NCBI GenBank assembly: GCA_024229495.1
Contig: JAAESJ010000522.1
Location: forward strand, 48,323-112,322
From: Verrucomicrobiaceae bacterium
Lineage (GTDB): Bacteria; Verrucomicrobiota; Verrucomicrobiia; Verrucomicrobiales; DEV007
Reading direction: 5' to 3'
DNA length: 64,000 nucleotides
Under the pieces are notes generated by a model. The model saw nothing but the letters and a program-made list of their open reading frames with translations, did not search any database and was not told the DNA's origin. Shown here in pieces: positions 44,242 through 53,748 of this stretch. Made by a program: the position numbers and the translations under genes. The first letter of the stretch is position 1. Each line of letters opens with the position of its first letter.

Positions 44242-44797
44242 CATAAATGATGTGGAAGGTGCCGACGCCGAGGGTAGTAAGATCCTCGGCGAGAATGACC
44301 TTTCCAATAAGATCCAGCGCCTTGCTGCGCAGATTACCGAGCGGCATCCGGGCAGGCTTCCATGCTTTGTGGGGATACATACCCGTGGTGTTACGGTGGC
44401 CCAACGGGTGCGTTCCGCTCTTGGTGAGGAGGGTAATGATGTTTCCCTTGGCACGCTGGATATCTCCTTTTACAGGGATGACCTTGATCATCGCAGGACT
44501 AACCCGGTCGTGCAGGCCTCGGAAATTCCGTTCGAGGTTGAGGGTGCCGAGATCATTGTTTTTGACGATGTTTTATATACTGGTCGAACAATTCGCTCAG
44601 CCATTGATGGTCTGCTTAACTACGGTCGCCCATCAAAGATAGAGCTGGCTGTAATTATTGACCGAGGGAATCGAGAGATTCCCATTCAGCCTGATTATGT
44701 AGGGGAAACAATCATCACGCAGCGCCTAGACCGTATAAAGGTCTGCTTCAGTGAGCACGACGGCGAGGACTCAATCAGTTTAATTTCCGCATCATGA
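44234..44797 (+). CDS. pyrR: PyrR: pyrimidine operon regulator / uracil phosphoribosyltransferase
   Basis: 187 residues from TTG at 44234, which overlaps the end of purE. Type I phosphoribosyltransferase fold with FVGIHTRGVTVAQRV, LGTLDISFYRDDL, IIVFDDVLYTGRTIRSAIDGL (PRPP loop), KIELAVIIDRGNREIPIQPDYVG. PyrR can bind pyr mRNA leaders and can salvage uracil. No PyrR-type leader or attenuator is visible in front of the operon or the pyr part, so here it may act mainly as the enzyme. It overlaps pyrB by four bases. Confidence 0.94.
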   Translation: MSSINDVEGADAEGSKILGENDLSNKIQRLAAQITERHPGRLPCFVGIHTRGVTVAQRVRSALGEEGNDVSLGTLDISFYRDDLDHRRTNPVVQASEIPFEVEGAEIIVFDDVLYTGRTIRSAIDGLLNYGRPSKIELAVIIDRGNREIPIQPDYVGETIITQRLDRIKVCFSEHDGEDSISLISAS

Positions 44798-45735
44798 TTG
44801 AACCACGCAAGGACCTCCTGCAAATAGCAGACCTAAGTCGCGAGGAAGTTGAACATTTGCTGGGTGCGGCACAGCCGTTCAAGGAACTCTTCAAACGTTC
44901 AGTAAAAAAGGTGCCGACGCTTCAGGGGAAAACCGTATTGAGTCTCTTCTACGAGCCTTCCACGCGAACCAGTTCATCCTTTGAGGTGGCCGCCAAGCGT
45001 CTCTCTGCTGATGTTACCAACCTTGCGGTTGCGACATCATCAGTGGTCAAGGGCGAGTCGGTGCTAGACACGGTAGATACTCTGCAGGCGATGCGGGCTG
45101 ATTACATTATCATTCGCCATAAGCAGGCGGGCATTCCCAATCTTGTCGCGCGCCACACCGGAGCGGCTGTGATCAATGCTGGCGACGGGTTTCATGCTCA
45201 TCCGACACAGGCTTTGCTGGACGCATCAACCCTGCACGATGTATTTGGCGGTTCTGATTTTTCCGGGAAAAGGATTCTTATCGTGGGAGATATACTTCAC
45301 TCGCGAGTGGCTAGGTCGACCAGTTGCATTCTTGCCAAGCTTGGCGCCGATGTGGGGGTGCTTGGGCCGGGGACACTTGTTCCGGAGCACAGGCCGGAGG
45401 GGATGAGGAAATTTTCTGACTTTGAGCAGGCCTTTGATTGGAAGCCTGAGGTGATTTACCTTCTTCGTGTCCAGTTTGAACGTCAGGGAGAACAGTTTTT
45501 CCCAAGTGCCGGGGAGTATCATTCAGTCTATGGCCTTACCGACGAGCGGCTTGACCGTGTGCGTGATCAGGGAGTCTGGGTGATGCATCCGGGGCCTGTG
45601 AACCGGGGTGTGGAACTTGCGGATTCGGTCATGAGCTATGAGCGTTGCCTGATTAATCAGCAGGTTGAGAACGGTATTGCCGCACGTATGGCAGTGCTTT
45701 ATTGGCTCAAACCTCAACTTGAATCCACCGCATGA
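44794..45735 (+). CDS. pyrB: Aspartate carbamoyltransferase, catalytic subunit
   Basis: 313 residues. LSLFYEPSTRTSSSFEVAAKRL binds carbamoyl phosphate; IIIRHKQAG, VINAGDGFHAHPTQALLD, ILIVGDILHSRVARS, YLLRVQFERQG and VMHPGPVNRGVEL complete the signature. It makes carbamoyl-aspartate. No regulatory subunit pyrI is present. The ATG overlaps pyrR's stop, and its own stop overlaps the pyrC start (ATGA). Confidence 0.97.
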   Translation: MIEPRKDLLQIADLSREEVEHLLGAAQPFKELFKRSVKKVPTLQGKTVLSLFYEPSTRTSSSFEVAAKRLSADVTNLAVATSSVVKGESVLDTVDTLQAMRADYIIIRHKQAGIPNLVARHTGAAVINAGDGFHAHPTQALLDASTLHDVFGGSDFSGKRILIVGDILHSRVARSTSCILAKLGADVGVLGPGTLVPEHRPEGMRKFSDFEQAFDWKPEVIYLLRVQFERQGEQFFPSAGEYHSVYGLTDERLDRVRDQGVWVMHPGPVNRGVELADSVMSYERCLINQQVENGIAARMAVLYWLKPQLESTA

Positions 45736-47021
45736 GCGATATGACTCTTTTCAAGAACGCTTCGATTGCTTCTGCAGGGGCAAAGGAGTTGGCGGTTTCC
45801 GATGTGCTCATTAAGGGTGGAAGGATAAAAGCCGTCGCGCCCGGACTAGTGGTTGAGGAGGGGGTAAGGGTGGTTGAAGCCGGAGGTAAGGTGCTCTTGC
45901 CCGGGTTGTTCGATTTGCATGTTCACTTGCGGGAACCCGGGCAGACCAGCAAGGAGGATATTGCTTCAGGGTCCGAGGCGGCTATCAATGGCGGGGTCAC
46001 CGGTATCGTTGCGATGCCAAATACCATTCCCGCAATTGACAGCGGGGGACTGGTTCGAAGCGTAATGGATATTGCCAAGCGTAATTCCCGTATACCGGTT
46101 TATACAACCGGGTGCATTACAAAGGAACGTGCCGGCGAGGAGATGACACCGATTGCCGGGATGAAATCCGCTGGAGCAGTAATGCTTACCGATGACGGTT
46201 CACCTGTGTGCAACCCGCAGTTGCTGCGACGGGCGATGGAGTATGCCCGCGAGTTTGACCTCCCGCTGGCTTCTCATTGTGAAACCATGGAACTTTCCGG
46301 TCAGGGGGCGATGAATGAGGGCAGAGTGTCTTACCAAATGGGTATTCCCGGCATTCCGGCCATCAGTGAGGAGATTTGTATCGCCAGGGATATACAGATT
46401 GCTGAGTATACCGGGGCACATTTGCATATCCAGCATGTTACCACCGCGCGGGGAATGGAGATTATTCGTCGGGCTAAGGGTGATGGAGTTAATGTTACCT
46501 GCGAAGTTGCTCCCCATCACCTCATCTTTAATGAGGAGCACGTTATTGATTACGATACGCATTACAAGATGAACCCGCCGTTGCGCACCAAGGAAGACAA
46601 TGAGCGGCTTGTTGCGGGATTAATTGAGGGAGTATTTGACGTTATTGCAACCGATCACGCGCCGCATACGGATTTTGAGAAACGGCAGCAGGACTTTGCC
46701 AGTGCGCCCTTCGGTATCACTGGCCTTGAGACAGCCCTGCCCTCACTCTTTCATTATTTCATCAAGCCCGGTGTATTTGGCTGGGATTTGCTTGTGGAGC
46801 GATATGCATCAGAGCCGCGCAGGATACTCAAACTCGACGAGGTTGCCGTTGCCGAAGGCTCGAGCGCGGATCTTGTGCTGTTTGACCCTGATGGAACAAC
46901 GACCTTTAGCAGGAAATTCATGTGCTCAAAATCCTGCAATACGCCTTTCCTTGACCGGGAGCTTGGAGGGCGAGTCAATATGGTTATGAGCCATGGAGAG
47001 GTATTGCTGGAACGTGATTAA
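45732..47021 (+). CDS. pyrC: Dihydroorotase
   Basis: 429 residues, class I dihydroorotase of the amidohydrolase superfamily. Metal-site motifs: GLFDLHVHLREPGQTSKEDI, ASGSEAAINGGVTGIVAMPNT, SHCETMEL, HLHIQHVTTARGMEII, CEVAPHHLIF and DVIATDHAPHTDFEK. All zinc His residues, the central DDGSPV segment and the catalytic Asp are kept. It cyclises carbamoyl-aspartate to dihydroorotate. This class often forms a complex with PyrB, encoded just before it. Confidence 0.97.
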   Translation: MSDMTLFKNASIASAGAKELAVSDVLIKGGRIKAVAPGLVVEEGVRVVEAGGKVLLPGLFDLHVHLREPGQTSKEDIASGSEAAINGGVTGIVAMPNTIPAIDSGGLVRSVMDIAKRNSRIPVYTTGCITKERAGEEMTPIAGMKSAGAVMLTDDGSPVCNPQLLRRAMEYAREFDLPLASHCETMELSGQGAMNEGRVSYQMGIPGIPAISEEICIARDIQIAEYTGAHLHIQHVTTARGMEIIRRAKGDGVNVTCEVAPHHLIFNEEHVIDYDTHYKMNPPLRTKEDNERLVAGLIEGVFDVIATDHAPHTDFEKRQQDFASAPFGITGLETALPSLFHYFIKPGVFGWDLLVERYASEPRRILKLDEVAVAEGSSADLVLFDPDGTTTFSRKFMCSKSCNTPFLDRELGGRVNMVMSHGEVLLERD

Positions 47022-47046
47022 GTATGGTAATGCCTGTTTTCCCCTC

Positions 47047-47811
47047 ATGACGTATTCCGAGAAACTAACTGCCCGCATAGAGTCCACCGGATCTCACTTA
47101 TGTGTCGGCATTGATCCGCGTCCCGAGCTCACGGGCGGAGACCTTGAGGGGTTTGTTTTTTCACTTATCGAGCAAACGGCCGGTTATGCTGCCGCGTTCA
47201 AGCCCAACGCCGCTTATTTTGAGGCTGCCGGATCACAAGGATATGCTCTCCTGGAGAAACTGGTAGCCGATATTCCTGAACAGATTCCTGTCATACTTGA
47301 TGTCAAGCGTGGTGATATCGGGGCGACCCAGGCATATTATGCCAAGGCATGTTTTGAGAGCATGAAAGGAGTTGATGCCGTGACCGTAAACCCCTACATG
47401 GGCTTTGACTCGGTGGAACCGATGCTCAGTTACCCTGGGCGAGCTGTTTATCTTCTAGGCGTGACTTCTAACCCTGGCGCTGAAGACATCGAGTTGCAGG
47501 CATTGGCTGATGGCCGGCAGGTTTTCCAGCTTGTTGCGGACATGGCGGGACGCGCAGGTTCTCATGAGGGTGAAGTGGGCTTTGTTATTGGATTAACAAA
47601 TGCTCAGCCAGGTATCCTTGAGGTCATTCCCGATGCGCCCCTCCTTTTGCCCGGGCTGGGCGCTCAGGGTGGGGATCTGGACCTTCTGAAGGAAGCCGGG
47701 CGCAAGGCGCCCGTGGTTATTAACGTTTCACGCGGAGTGATGACGGGAGAAGGAACGGCCGCGGATCGCGCGCAGGTGTTCCGTGATCGCATTTCCGCCG
47801 CGTTGGCTTAA
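47047..47811 (+). CDS. pyrF: Orotidine 5'-phosphate decarboxylase
   Basis: 254 residues from the ATG at 47047 (MTYSEKLTARIESTGSHLCVGIDPRPE); the frame extends upstream into pyrC, but those residues look non-coding. It belongs to the type 2 OMP decarboxylase group: AFKPNAAYFEAAGSQGYALLEKL, PVILDVKRGDIGATQAYYAKA (catalytic Lys-Asp), VTVNPYMGFDSVEP, VIGLTNAQP and LLPGLGAQGGDL. It makes UMP. It closes the operon, converging with the CCA-adding enzyme gene. Confidence 0.96.
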   Translation: MTYSEKLTARIESTGSHLCVGIDPRPELTGGDLEGFVFSLIEQTAGYAAAFKPNAAYFEAAGSQGYALLEKLVADIPEQIPVILDVKRGDIGATQAYYAKACFESMKGVDAVTVNPYMGFDSVEPMLSYPGRAVYLLGVTSNPGAEDIELQALADGRQVFQLVADMAGRAGSHEGEVGFVIGLTNAQPGILEVIPDAPLLLPGLGAQGGDLDLLKEAGRKAPVVINVSRGVMTGEGTAADRAQVFRDRISAALA

Positions 47812-47873
47812 CAGGGCGATGACTTTCCCGCTGTCGGTTGATAAGGGGTATCAGGGGGAATTATTGTTGCTCT

Positions 47874-49229
47874 TCAATCATCCTCAAGTGCTTTGAGGTG
47901 ACCTTCAAGCCATTCTAGGGCGGCATCCCGACCGGGGACGGTTCCTTCCAGTTGCAAGTCCTGAAGGGTGTGAAGGATGGCGCCGATGCGTGGTCCCGAT
48001 TCAATTCCACGTTCAATCAGGTCATGGCCGCTGAGTAGTGGCGGTGGAATGATCGGCTCATTGGCGAATTCCTCTTGCTTGGCAATGAGGAACTCGTGAT
48101 TGTCGAGTCCTCCCCAGCTGCACAGGCAGTCTATGCGGTGTAATTCCATTTCATCATGGTATGTTGGCCGGTCCATGAAGCGTTTCAGCTTGGCTACGCG
48201 CATGTGCTGAACATCTTTAAAGGCCATGTGGTTTTCCACCATGGCGTTGACTGCCTCTATGACGCTGTTGGGATACTTCAATCGCCTTAGGATATCGGTG
48301 GCCATTTCTGCTCCCACCTTGTCGTGACCGTTAAAGCGGATTCTCTTGGCATCTTCATCATAGGAGAAGGTTTCCGGCTTGGCGATATCATGCAGCAGGA
48401 TACTCAATACCAGGTGCAGCAGGTTGATTTCGGGATCATGCTCGAGCTTGCCGAATTCCTGGAGCATCAGCCGGGTATGCACAAAAACGTCCCCCTCGGG
48501 ATGAAACTGAGGAGGTTGCTCACACCCCTTTAACGCGAGAATCTCCGGAATAATGCACTTCATCAGGCCGGTTTCCACCAGCAGGTCAAATGCTTCTGTC
48601 CGGGTGTGATCCAGCATCATCATGGAGAATTCGTCGCGGATACGCTCGGCGCTGATTTTTTCCAGCTCATTGCCCTCAGCTCCCTTTTTCAGTGCGGCAA
48701 GGGTGTTCGGCTCTATTCGGTAGCCGAGGCGGGCAGAGAAGCGGATTGCGCGAAGCAGGCGCAGGTGATCTTCGCTGAAACGCTGATGAGGATCGCCGAT
48801 TGCGCGGATAACGCCGTTGGTGATATCCGCCTGCCCCTCTACATGGTCGATGATTTCACCTGTTAACGGGTCTTTGAAAAGACCGTTAACGGTAAAGTCG
48901 CGCCGAGCGGCATCCCGGATTGCTGTTGAGAATTCCACGGAGTCAGGTCTCCTGCCGTCGCTATAGGTGCCCTCATTGCGGAAGGTGGCGACCTCAAATT
49001 CGTATTCGCCCTTGAACACAAGGATGACACCGAAGTGGGAACCGACTGCCCGGGTCTTGGGGAAGAGATTCTCGACCTCTTCCGGGTGAGCGCTGGTTGC
49101 TATATCGTAGTCAATCGGGGTTTCGCCACGGATGGAGTCACGCACGCACCCTCCGGCAAAATAAGCAGTGAAGCCATTTTCCTGCAGCGTGCGAACGATT
49201 AAAATCGCCGCTTTTTCTTTCTGCTCCAT
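47874..49229 (-). CDS. cca: CCA-adding enzyme / tRNA nucleotidyltransferase with HD domain
   Basis: 451 residues from the ATG at 49229; the frame stays open to 49349, but the 40 extra residues would overlap the tRNA-Met promoter. Nucleotidyltransferase class II: AYFAGGCVRDSIRGETPIDYDIATSAHPEEV (metal DxD), RRDFTVNGLFKDPLTGEIIDHVEGQADI, AIGDPHQRFSEDHLRLLRAIRFSARLGYRIE. An HD phosphohydrolase domain follows (about 220-330, SILLHDIAKP). It could be a CCA-adding, A-adding or poly(A) enzyme. Two of the three tRNA genes here carry CCA and one does not, so CCA addition is needed in this genome. Confidence 0.9.
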   Translation of the reverse strand: MEQKEKAAILIVRTLQENGFTAYFAGGCVRDSIRGETPIDYDIATSAHPEEVENLFPKTRAVGSHFGVILVFKGEYEFEVATFRNEGTYSDGRRPDSVEFSTAIRDAARRDFTVNGLFKDPLTGEIIDHVEGQADITNGVIRAIGDPHQRFSEDHLRLLRAIRFSARLGYRIEPNTLAALKKGAEGNELEKISAERIRDEFSMMMLDHTRTEAFDLLVETGLMKCIIPEILALKGCEQPPQFHPEGDVFVHTRLMLQEFGKLEHDPEINLLHLVLSILLHDIAKPETFSYDEDAKRIRFNGHDKVGAEMATDILRRLKYPNSVIEAVNAMVENHMAFKDVQHMRVAKLKRFMDRPTYHDEMELHRIDCLCSWGGLDNHEFLIAKQEEFANEPIIPPPLLSGHDLIERGIESGPRIGAILHTLQDLQLEGTVPGRDAALEWLEGHLKALEDD

Positions 49230-49342
49230 TTCCCGCACTTCTTCAACTAACCCAATCCTCTGACTCTTCAAATACTCTGAGCTGTGTATTTTCCGAGTTT
49301 TTTCACCTGGATGCGAAATATACCCCAAGGTGACAGGGTCAT

Positions 49343-49370
49343 TTGACAATAATTTCTAGGTGAGTAGTAT
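49343..49370 (+). promoter_or_regulatory. Promoter of tRNA-Met
   Basis: A consensus TTGACA (49343-49348) and TAGTAT (49365-49370) are separated by 16 bases. Transcription should start near 49377, about 26 bases before the tRNA. Confidence 0.7.
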
Positions 49371-49402
49371 CCGATGTCGCGTTCTCATGCGCGGCAAGAG
49401 AT

Positions 49403-49477
49403 GGCAGGATAGCTCAGCGGTAGAGCAGAGGATTCATAAGCCTAAGGTCGGGAGTTCAACTCTCCCTCCTGCTACCA
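49403..49477 (+). tRNA. tRNA-Met(CAT)
   Basis: Acceptor GGCAGGA pairs with TCCTGCT, the discriminator is A and CCA is encoded. The D arm is GCTC/GAGC and the T arm GGGAG-TTCAACT-CTCCC. The anticodon loop TTCATAA gives CAT. The anticodon stem has only three clean pairs (mismatches G27-A43 and A31-G39). Elongator Met is most likely; an Ile2 tRNA with modified CAT is less likely from the GG start. It does not look like an initiator. Confidence 0.92.
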
Positions 49478-49522
49478 TTTTTAGATTCCAGCAACCATTC
49501 ATTATTTTATTCCAGTTGCGCA

Positions 49523-51679
49523 TTGTCCGATAACCCCAATTCACCAGACCGTGATTTTCCGTTGCAGCACACGCGCAATATCGGAATCTGTGCACATATT
49601 GATGCGGGCAAGACAACGCTGACCGAGCGGGTTTTGTTTTATACCGGCATGATTCACAGGATTGGTGAAGTGCATGACGGTCAGGCGACCACCGACTGGA
49701 TGGAGCAGGAGCAGGAACGGGGGATCACGATTACCTCGGCTGCGGTTTCTTGTTCATGGGAGCAGGTTGAGAGCAGTGGGTTGTCCAAGCTTTTTGATGG
49801 TGTGAAACATCGCGTCAATATCATCGATACTCCCGGTCATGTTGATTTTACCGCCGAGGTGGAACGATCTTTACGAGTGCTTGATGGTGCTGTCGTGGTT
49901 TTCTGTGGGGTTGCCGGTGTGCAGCCGCAATCGGAAACGGTTTGGCGGCAGGCTGACAAATACCACGTTCCCCGCATTGTCTTTGTAAACAAGATGGATC
50001 GTGTTGGAGCGGACTTTGCAAATGTGCTCGGGGATATCAGGGAAAAGCTGGGTGCCAATGCCCTGCCGGTGCTGATACCCATAGGTGCTGAGGAAGAACT
50101 TAGCGGGCAGATTGATGTGATTAACGGCAAGGCCATTGTATACTCCGATGACGACCTTCTGGGATCCACTTATGATGTTCGGGAACTCGACGAAGAGGAG
50201 CAGGTGGTTGCCGGCATTGCATACTCCGAGCTTGTTGAGAAGCTTGTTGATGTTGATGATGAGATCGGAACGATGTTTCTTGAGGAAAAGGAAATAGGAA
50301 GGGGAGACATTAAGGCTGCGCTGAGGCGTGCAACGATTGCCAATGAGATTATTCCGGTTGCCGGTGGTTCTGCCTTCAAGAACAAGGGAGTTCAGGCAAC
50401 ATTGGATGCGGTGCTTGATTACCTTCCCAGCCCCCTTGATATCCCTTCGACAGAGGCTTTGCGCGCGAGCAATGAGGAGGACAAGGTTGAGATTGTAACT
50501 GATGACAACGCGAAGTTCTGTTCCTTGGCATTCAAGTTGTGGAGTGACAAGTTCGTCGGCAAACTCGTGTTCTTCCGGGTGTATTCAGGAACAGTCTCGA
50601 AGGGAGACCAGGTTTATAACACGCGCACCCGTCGCAAAGAGCGCGTAGGCCGCTTGATCCAGATTCAGGCTGACGAACATAAGGATATCGATACCTGCTA
50701 CGCTGGTGATATTGCAGCCATCGTGGGGATCAAGAATATCACGACCGGTGATACCCTTTGTAATGCATCCCTGGATGTAATGCTCGAGCCGCCTTCATTT
50801 CCTGAGCCGGTTATCTCGATGTCCGTTGAGCCCAAGACTACTGCTGGTCAGGAGAAGATGGCAGTGGCGCTGCAGCGTCTCGGTGAAGAGGATCCTACTT
50901 TTGTGGTTAAGAGCGACGAGGAAACCGGGCAAACGATCATCTCGGGAATGGGCGAGCTTCATCTGGAGGTTATCCAGGATCGCATGAAACGCGAGTTCAG
51001 TGTCGATACAAATGCCGGCAAGCCACAAATCGCCTATCGTGAAAGCATTTCACTGGAAGCCGGTGGAGAAGGCTTGCTCAAAAAGCAGACCGGCGGGCGT
51101 GGGCAGTATGGTCACGTCATTCTTAAGGTTTCCCCCAATAAGCGTGGCGAGGGGCACACCACTGAGGACAAGGTTGTTGGAGGTGCGATCCCCAAGGAAT
51201 ACATCAATGCATGCATGGCCGGAATCAGGGAGGCGTTGATATCCGGCATTGTGGCCGGTTACCAGGTGGTTGATGTGCATGTTGACCTCCTGGATGGCTC
51301 GAGCCATGACGTGGATTCCAATGAGCAGTCTTTCAAGATGGCGGCAATATTTGCCATGAAGGATGCCTTCAAGAATGCAGGCTGCCACCTTCTTGAGCCG
51401 GTGATGTCCGTCGAGTGCTCCACGCCGGAGCAGTTCCAGGGAGATATTATGGGGGATCTCAACCGGCGTCGTGGGAGGATAGGAGAGATTGACGGCAGGA
51501 ATAATATCTGCATCATCAAGGCGGAGGTGCCCCTTGCAGAGATGTTCGGTTATTCTACGGATATCCGGACACTGTCCTCAGGAAGAGCCAGTTACTCAAT
51601 GGAGCCTTCGCGTTTTGAGGAAGTCCCTGCCGCCATTGTCGAGAAACTCGTCGAGCAGCGGGGAGGCTATGGAATTTAG
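49523..51679 (+). CDS. fusA: Elongation factor G
   Basis: 718 residues from TTG at 49523; no ATG is available in a suitable position. GTPase motifs: [12 protein letters not shown] (P-loop), [44 protein letters not shown] and [12 protein letters not shown]. Domains II-V follow ([32 protein letters not shown]-like [20 protein letters not shown]). An insertion of about 11 residues ([12 protein letters not shown]) precedes the IIDTPGH strand. It moves tRNA and mRNA through the ribosome. Unlike the usual str operon, it is separated from rpsL-rpsG by a minus-strand gene and a 560-base gap. Confidence 0.96.
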   Translation: MSDNPNSPDRDFPLQHTRNIGICAHIDAGKTTLTERVLFYTGMIHRIGEVHDGQATTDWMEQEQERGITITSAAVSCSWEQVESSGLSKLFDGVKHRVNIIDTPGHVDFTAEVERSLRVLDGAVVVFCGVAGVQPQSETVWRQADKYHVPRIVFVNKMDRVGADFANVLGDIREKLGANALPVLIPIGAEEELSGQIDVINGKAIVYSDDDLLGSTYDVRELDEEEQVVAGIAYSELVEKLVDVDDEIGTMFLEEKEIGRGDIKAALRRATIANEIIPVAGGSAFKNKGVQATLDAVLDYLPSPLDIPSTEALRASNEEDKVEIVTDDNAKFCSLAFKLWSDKFVGKLVFFRVYSGTVSKGDQVYNTRTRRKERVGRLIQIQADEHKDIDTCYAGDIAAIVGIKNITTGDTLCNASLDVMLEPPSFPEPVISMSVEPKTTAGQEKMAVALQRLGEEDPTFVVKSDEETGQTIISGMGELHLEVIQDRMKREFSVDTNAGKPQIAYRESISLEAGGEGLLKKQTGGRGQYGHVILKVSPNKRGEGHTTEDKVVGGAIPKEYINACMAGIREALISGIVAGYQVVDVHVDLLDGSSHDVDSNEQSFKMAAIFAMKDAFKNAGCHLLEPVMSVECSTPEQFQGDIMGDLNRRRGRIGEIDGRNNICIIKAEVPLAEMFGYSTDIRTLSSGRASYSMEPSRFEEVPAAIVEKLVEQRGGYGI

Positions 51680-51699
51680 CCTGTGGCTAATTTCCTAGG

Positions 51700-52251
51700 T
51701 CATAGCATAAAAATCGAAAGGGCAAGAGCAATCGCGATGCCAATGATGCCGCATATCCGGCCTGCCGTTGCATCCCCCTGAGTGCTGCCTGCAGAAGACC
51801 ATGTTCCTATGAGCTTGGCCTTGTTGGCCAGCATGATGGCTCCGGTTCCCAGTGCAAAACTCACGAAATGAAAGATCAGCATATCAAATTTTTTTGATAA
51901 CACGATAGCAATGGCAACAAATCCGCTGATTAGGACGGCAGCCATAATGGAGAATATGCCGAGCACGAGGCTGGCGGTGGCTAAGTTCTGAGCTCCGCCA
52001 TCGGCAGGTTTAAGTTGAAGGTCTTTGGGGGCAGTTTTTGGAAGATGTTCTGCTCGTTTGTTCCCGGGATTACTGCTTTTCGTGGTTTCCTCTTGGCGAG
52101 AATCCGGGCGTGCTTCTCGGCGGGTTGGTTCACTTTCAGCCGTAGCGGGCACTCGTAAATCCCCTGAGCATGCGGGGCAGGTGATCACCTGTCCTGACAT
52201 GGACTCTGTTGCCTCAAGCAACTGGTGACATTGCGGACAATGTAATTTCAT
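51700..52251 (-). CDS. Zinc-ribbon membrane protein
   Basis: 183 residues. N-terminal zinc ribbon with Cys5, Cys8, Cys25 and Cys28 (HCPQCHQLL, ITCPACSGDL), a polar linker (about 35-85), then three membrane helices (SLVLGIFSIMAAVLISGFVAI, FVSFALGTGAIMLANKAK, ICGIIGIAIALALSIFML). This is the layout of DUF4190-like zinc-ribbon membrane proteins, with no known function. It is inserted between fusA and the ribosomal cluster and converges with fusA (20 bases). Confidence 0.75.
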   Translation of the reverse strand: MKLHCPQCHQLLEATESMSGQVITCPACSGDLRVPATAESEPTRREARPDSRQEETTKSSNPGNKRAEHLPKTAPKDLQLKPADGGAQNLATASLVLGIFSIMAAVLISGFVAIAIVLSKKFDMLIFHFVSFALGTGAIMLANKAKLIGTWSSAGSTQGDATAGRICGIIGIAIALALSIFML

Positions 52252-52815
52252 TTGAGTCCTTTTTTCATTTTGTTCTCTAAACCAGCCTCCGGAGGATGGT
52301 TTTCGGGAATTATGTGATCGTAAGGCATTTCTTTATACCCTGAAAATGCATAATATGAATACCCGGATCGCTTGAGTTGATGTTGGAAGCAGAGGGAGAT
52401 ATGCAGTGAGGCATCATGTCGTGGTGACCAAAGTCATGCCCACATGATGTGCCGGCAGTATTTGGAGTTGGTTATCAAGGAGATACGAAGGGGAAAGGAT
52501 CATGTAATTTACGGCCTTGTTGATATTCCCTTTATCCTGTATACAGGGTTCAAACGCTCAATAATGCGTATATTTTGCCAGATCAGGCATTTTTTTTACC
52601 CGGATCGCCGAAAATAGCGTGAATTCGCCTTGCCAGAAGGGGTTTACTCCCTATATTCGCGCTCCCTTTTTAGGGACGATTGCGCTCTGCCATTCCACTT
52701 CCGGGTGATGATGTGACAGACGACGGGTCGACACTCTCTGGCATGTTCTCGTGGTAGGCAGCCTGTTGAAGTATCGTCTCGTCCTTTCTTCCCTAGAGAT
52801 ATTTCGCACCAAACT
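52252..52815. other. Intergenic region upstream of the ribosomal cluster
   Basis: 564 bases between the divergent zinc-ribbon gene and rpsL. It holds a promoter (52630-52657), a 12-base perfect palindrome CCTGTATACAGG at 52536-52547, and a possible stem of CATCATGT (52412-52419) with ACATGATG (52442-52449). I see no credible protein gene and no tRNA; a small RNA is possible. Confidence 0.5.
52630..52657 (+). promoter_or_regulatory. Promoter of the str-S10-spc cluster
   Basis: TTGCCA (52630-52635) and TATATT (52652-52657) are 16 bases apart. The start near 52664 leaves a leader of about 150 bases before rpsL, opening with a small stem (TCCCT 52663-52667 with AGGGA 52672-52676), a possible site for feedback control. 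Confidence 0.5.
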
Positions 52816-53187
52816 ATGCCCACCATCAATCAACTCGTTCGTCAAGGCCGCAAGCGTCCAGTGGAGAAATCCAAGTCGCCGGCTCTCTCTGATTGTCCGC
52901 AGCGACGTGGAGTCTGTCTGCAGGTCTATACGCGGACGCCCAAGAAGCCAAACTCGGCTTTGCGTAAGGTTGCCAAGGTGCGCTTAACCAATGGCCAGGA
53001 GGTGATCGCTTATATTGGAGGTGAGGGGCATAACCTGCAGGAACACTCCATTGTATTGGTTCGCGGAGGAAGGGTAAAGGATTTGCCGGGTGTGCGCTAT
53101 CACGTTGTTCGTGGTGCTCTGGATACACTGGGCGTTGATAAACGTCGTCAAGCCCGTTCGAAGTATGGCACTAAGCGGCCTAAATAA
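52816..53187 (+). CDS. rpsL: 30S ribosomal protein S12
   Basis: 123 residues, standard length. [43 protein letters not shown] (the decoding-centre loop with Lys) and [35 protein letters not shown]. First gene of the cluster, 36 bases before rpsG. The decoding-loop Lys in TPKKPNSA has the wild-type form that leaves streptomycin binding possible. Confidence 0.98.
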   Translation: MPTINQLVRQGRKRPVEKSKSPALSDCPQRRGVCLQVYTRTPKKPNSALRKVAKVRLTNGQEVIAYIGGEGHNLQEHSIVLVRGGRVKDLPGVRYHVVRGALDTLGVDKRRQARSKYGTKRPK

Positions 53188-53223
53188 ATAAGACAGCTAA
53201 GAAGAAGCAAACCTATTTAAGTA

Positions 53224-53697
53224 ATGTCACGTCGCAGAAGAGTAAGGCATAAGATTGAAGTCAAGGATCCCCGGTATGATAGCACACTGGTGGCAAAGTT
53301 CGTAAGTACCGTGATGGGAGCCGGCAAGAAATCCCTTGCTGAGCGAATCGTGTATGCGGCTATTGAACGTGCTAATGAAGGCAGTGACAACGTCGATCCT
53401 CTTGAGATACTGACGAGGTCCGTGGAAAACTCCAAGCCGAGGGTTGAGGTTAAATCGCGACGTGTTGGTGGTGCCACCTATCAGGTTCCACTTGAGGTTT
53501 CGGGCAATCGTCAGGAGTCACTCGCTATCCGATGGCTCGTCAACTTCGCTCGTGCGCGACGAGGAACACCGATGCATGTTGCTCTCTCCAACGAAATTCG
53601 TGATGCCGCATCCAACAGCGGAAGTGCCGTGCGGCGACGCGACGAGATGCACAAGATGGCGCAGGCAAACCGTGCGTTTGCGCATTTCCGCTGGTAG
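53224..53697 (+). CDS. rpsG: 30S ribosomal protein S7
   Basis: 157 residues. MSRRRRVRHKIEVKDPRYDS, FVSTVMGAGKKSLAERIVYAAIE, GGATYQVPLEV, LAIRWLVNFARARRG and a C-terminal KMAQANRAFAHFRW. S7 nucleates assembly of the 30S head. No fusA or tuf gene follows; rpsJ comes directly after 51 bases. No Shine-Dalgarno precedes the ATG (TATTTAAGTA). Confidence 0.98.
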   Translation: MSRRRRVRHKIEVKDPRYDSTLVAKFVSTVMGAGKKSLAERIVYAAIERANEGSDNVDPLEILTRSVENSKPRVEVKSRRVGGATYQVPLEVSGNRQESLAIRWLVNFARARRGTPMHVALSNEIRDAASNSGSAVRRRDEMHKMAQANRAFAHFRW

Positions 53698-53748
53698 AGG
53701 AAAGCCGGCAGGCCAGCGTAAAACTTCATTAAGAAAAATTTCAAAAAG

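Noticed and set aside
49403..49477. Pseudo-tRNA because of mismatches in the anticodon stem
   Set aside because: Acceptor, D and T arms and the encoded CCA are intact and a near-consensus promoter precedes it; the A31-G39 pair is tolerated in tRNA-Met of other bacteria.
52536..52547. LexA box
   Set aside because: The palindrome CCTGTATACAGG has only two bases between the CTGT and ACAG halves at its core, whereas the known LexA site of gamma-proteobacteria needs eight. Not supported.
52644..52845. Short minus-strand frames upstream of rpsL
   Set aside because: They overlap the promoter and leader of the ribosomal cluster and lack any coding signal.
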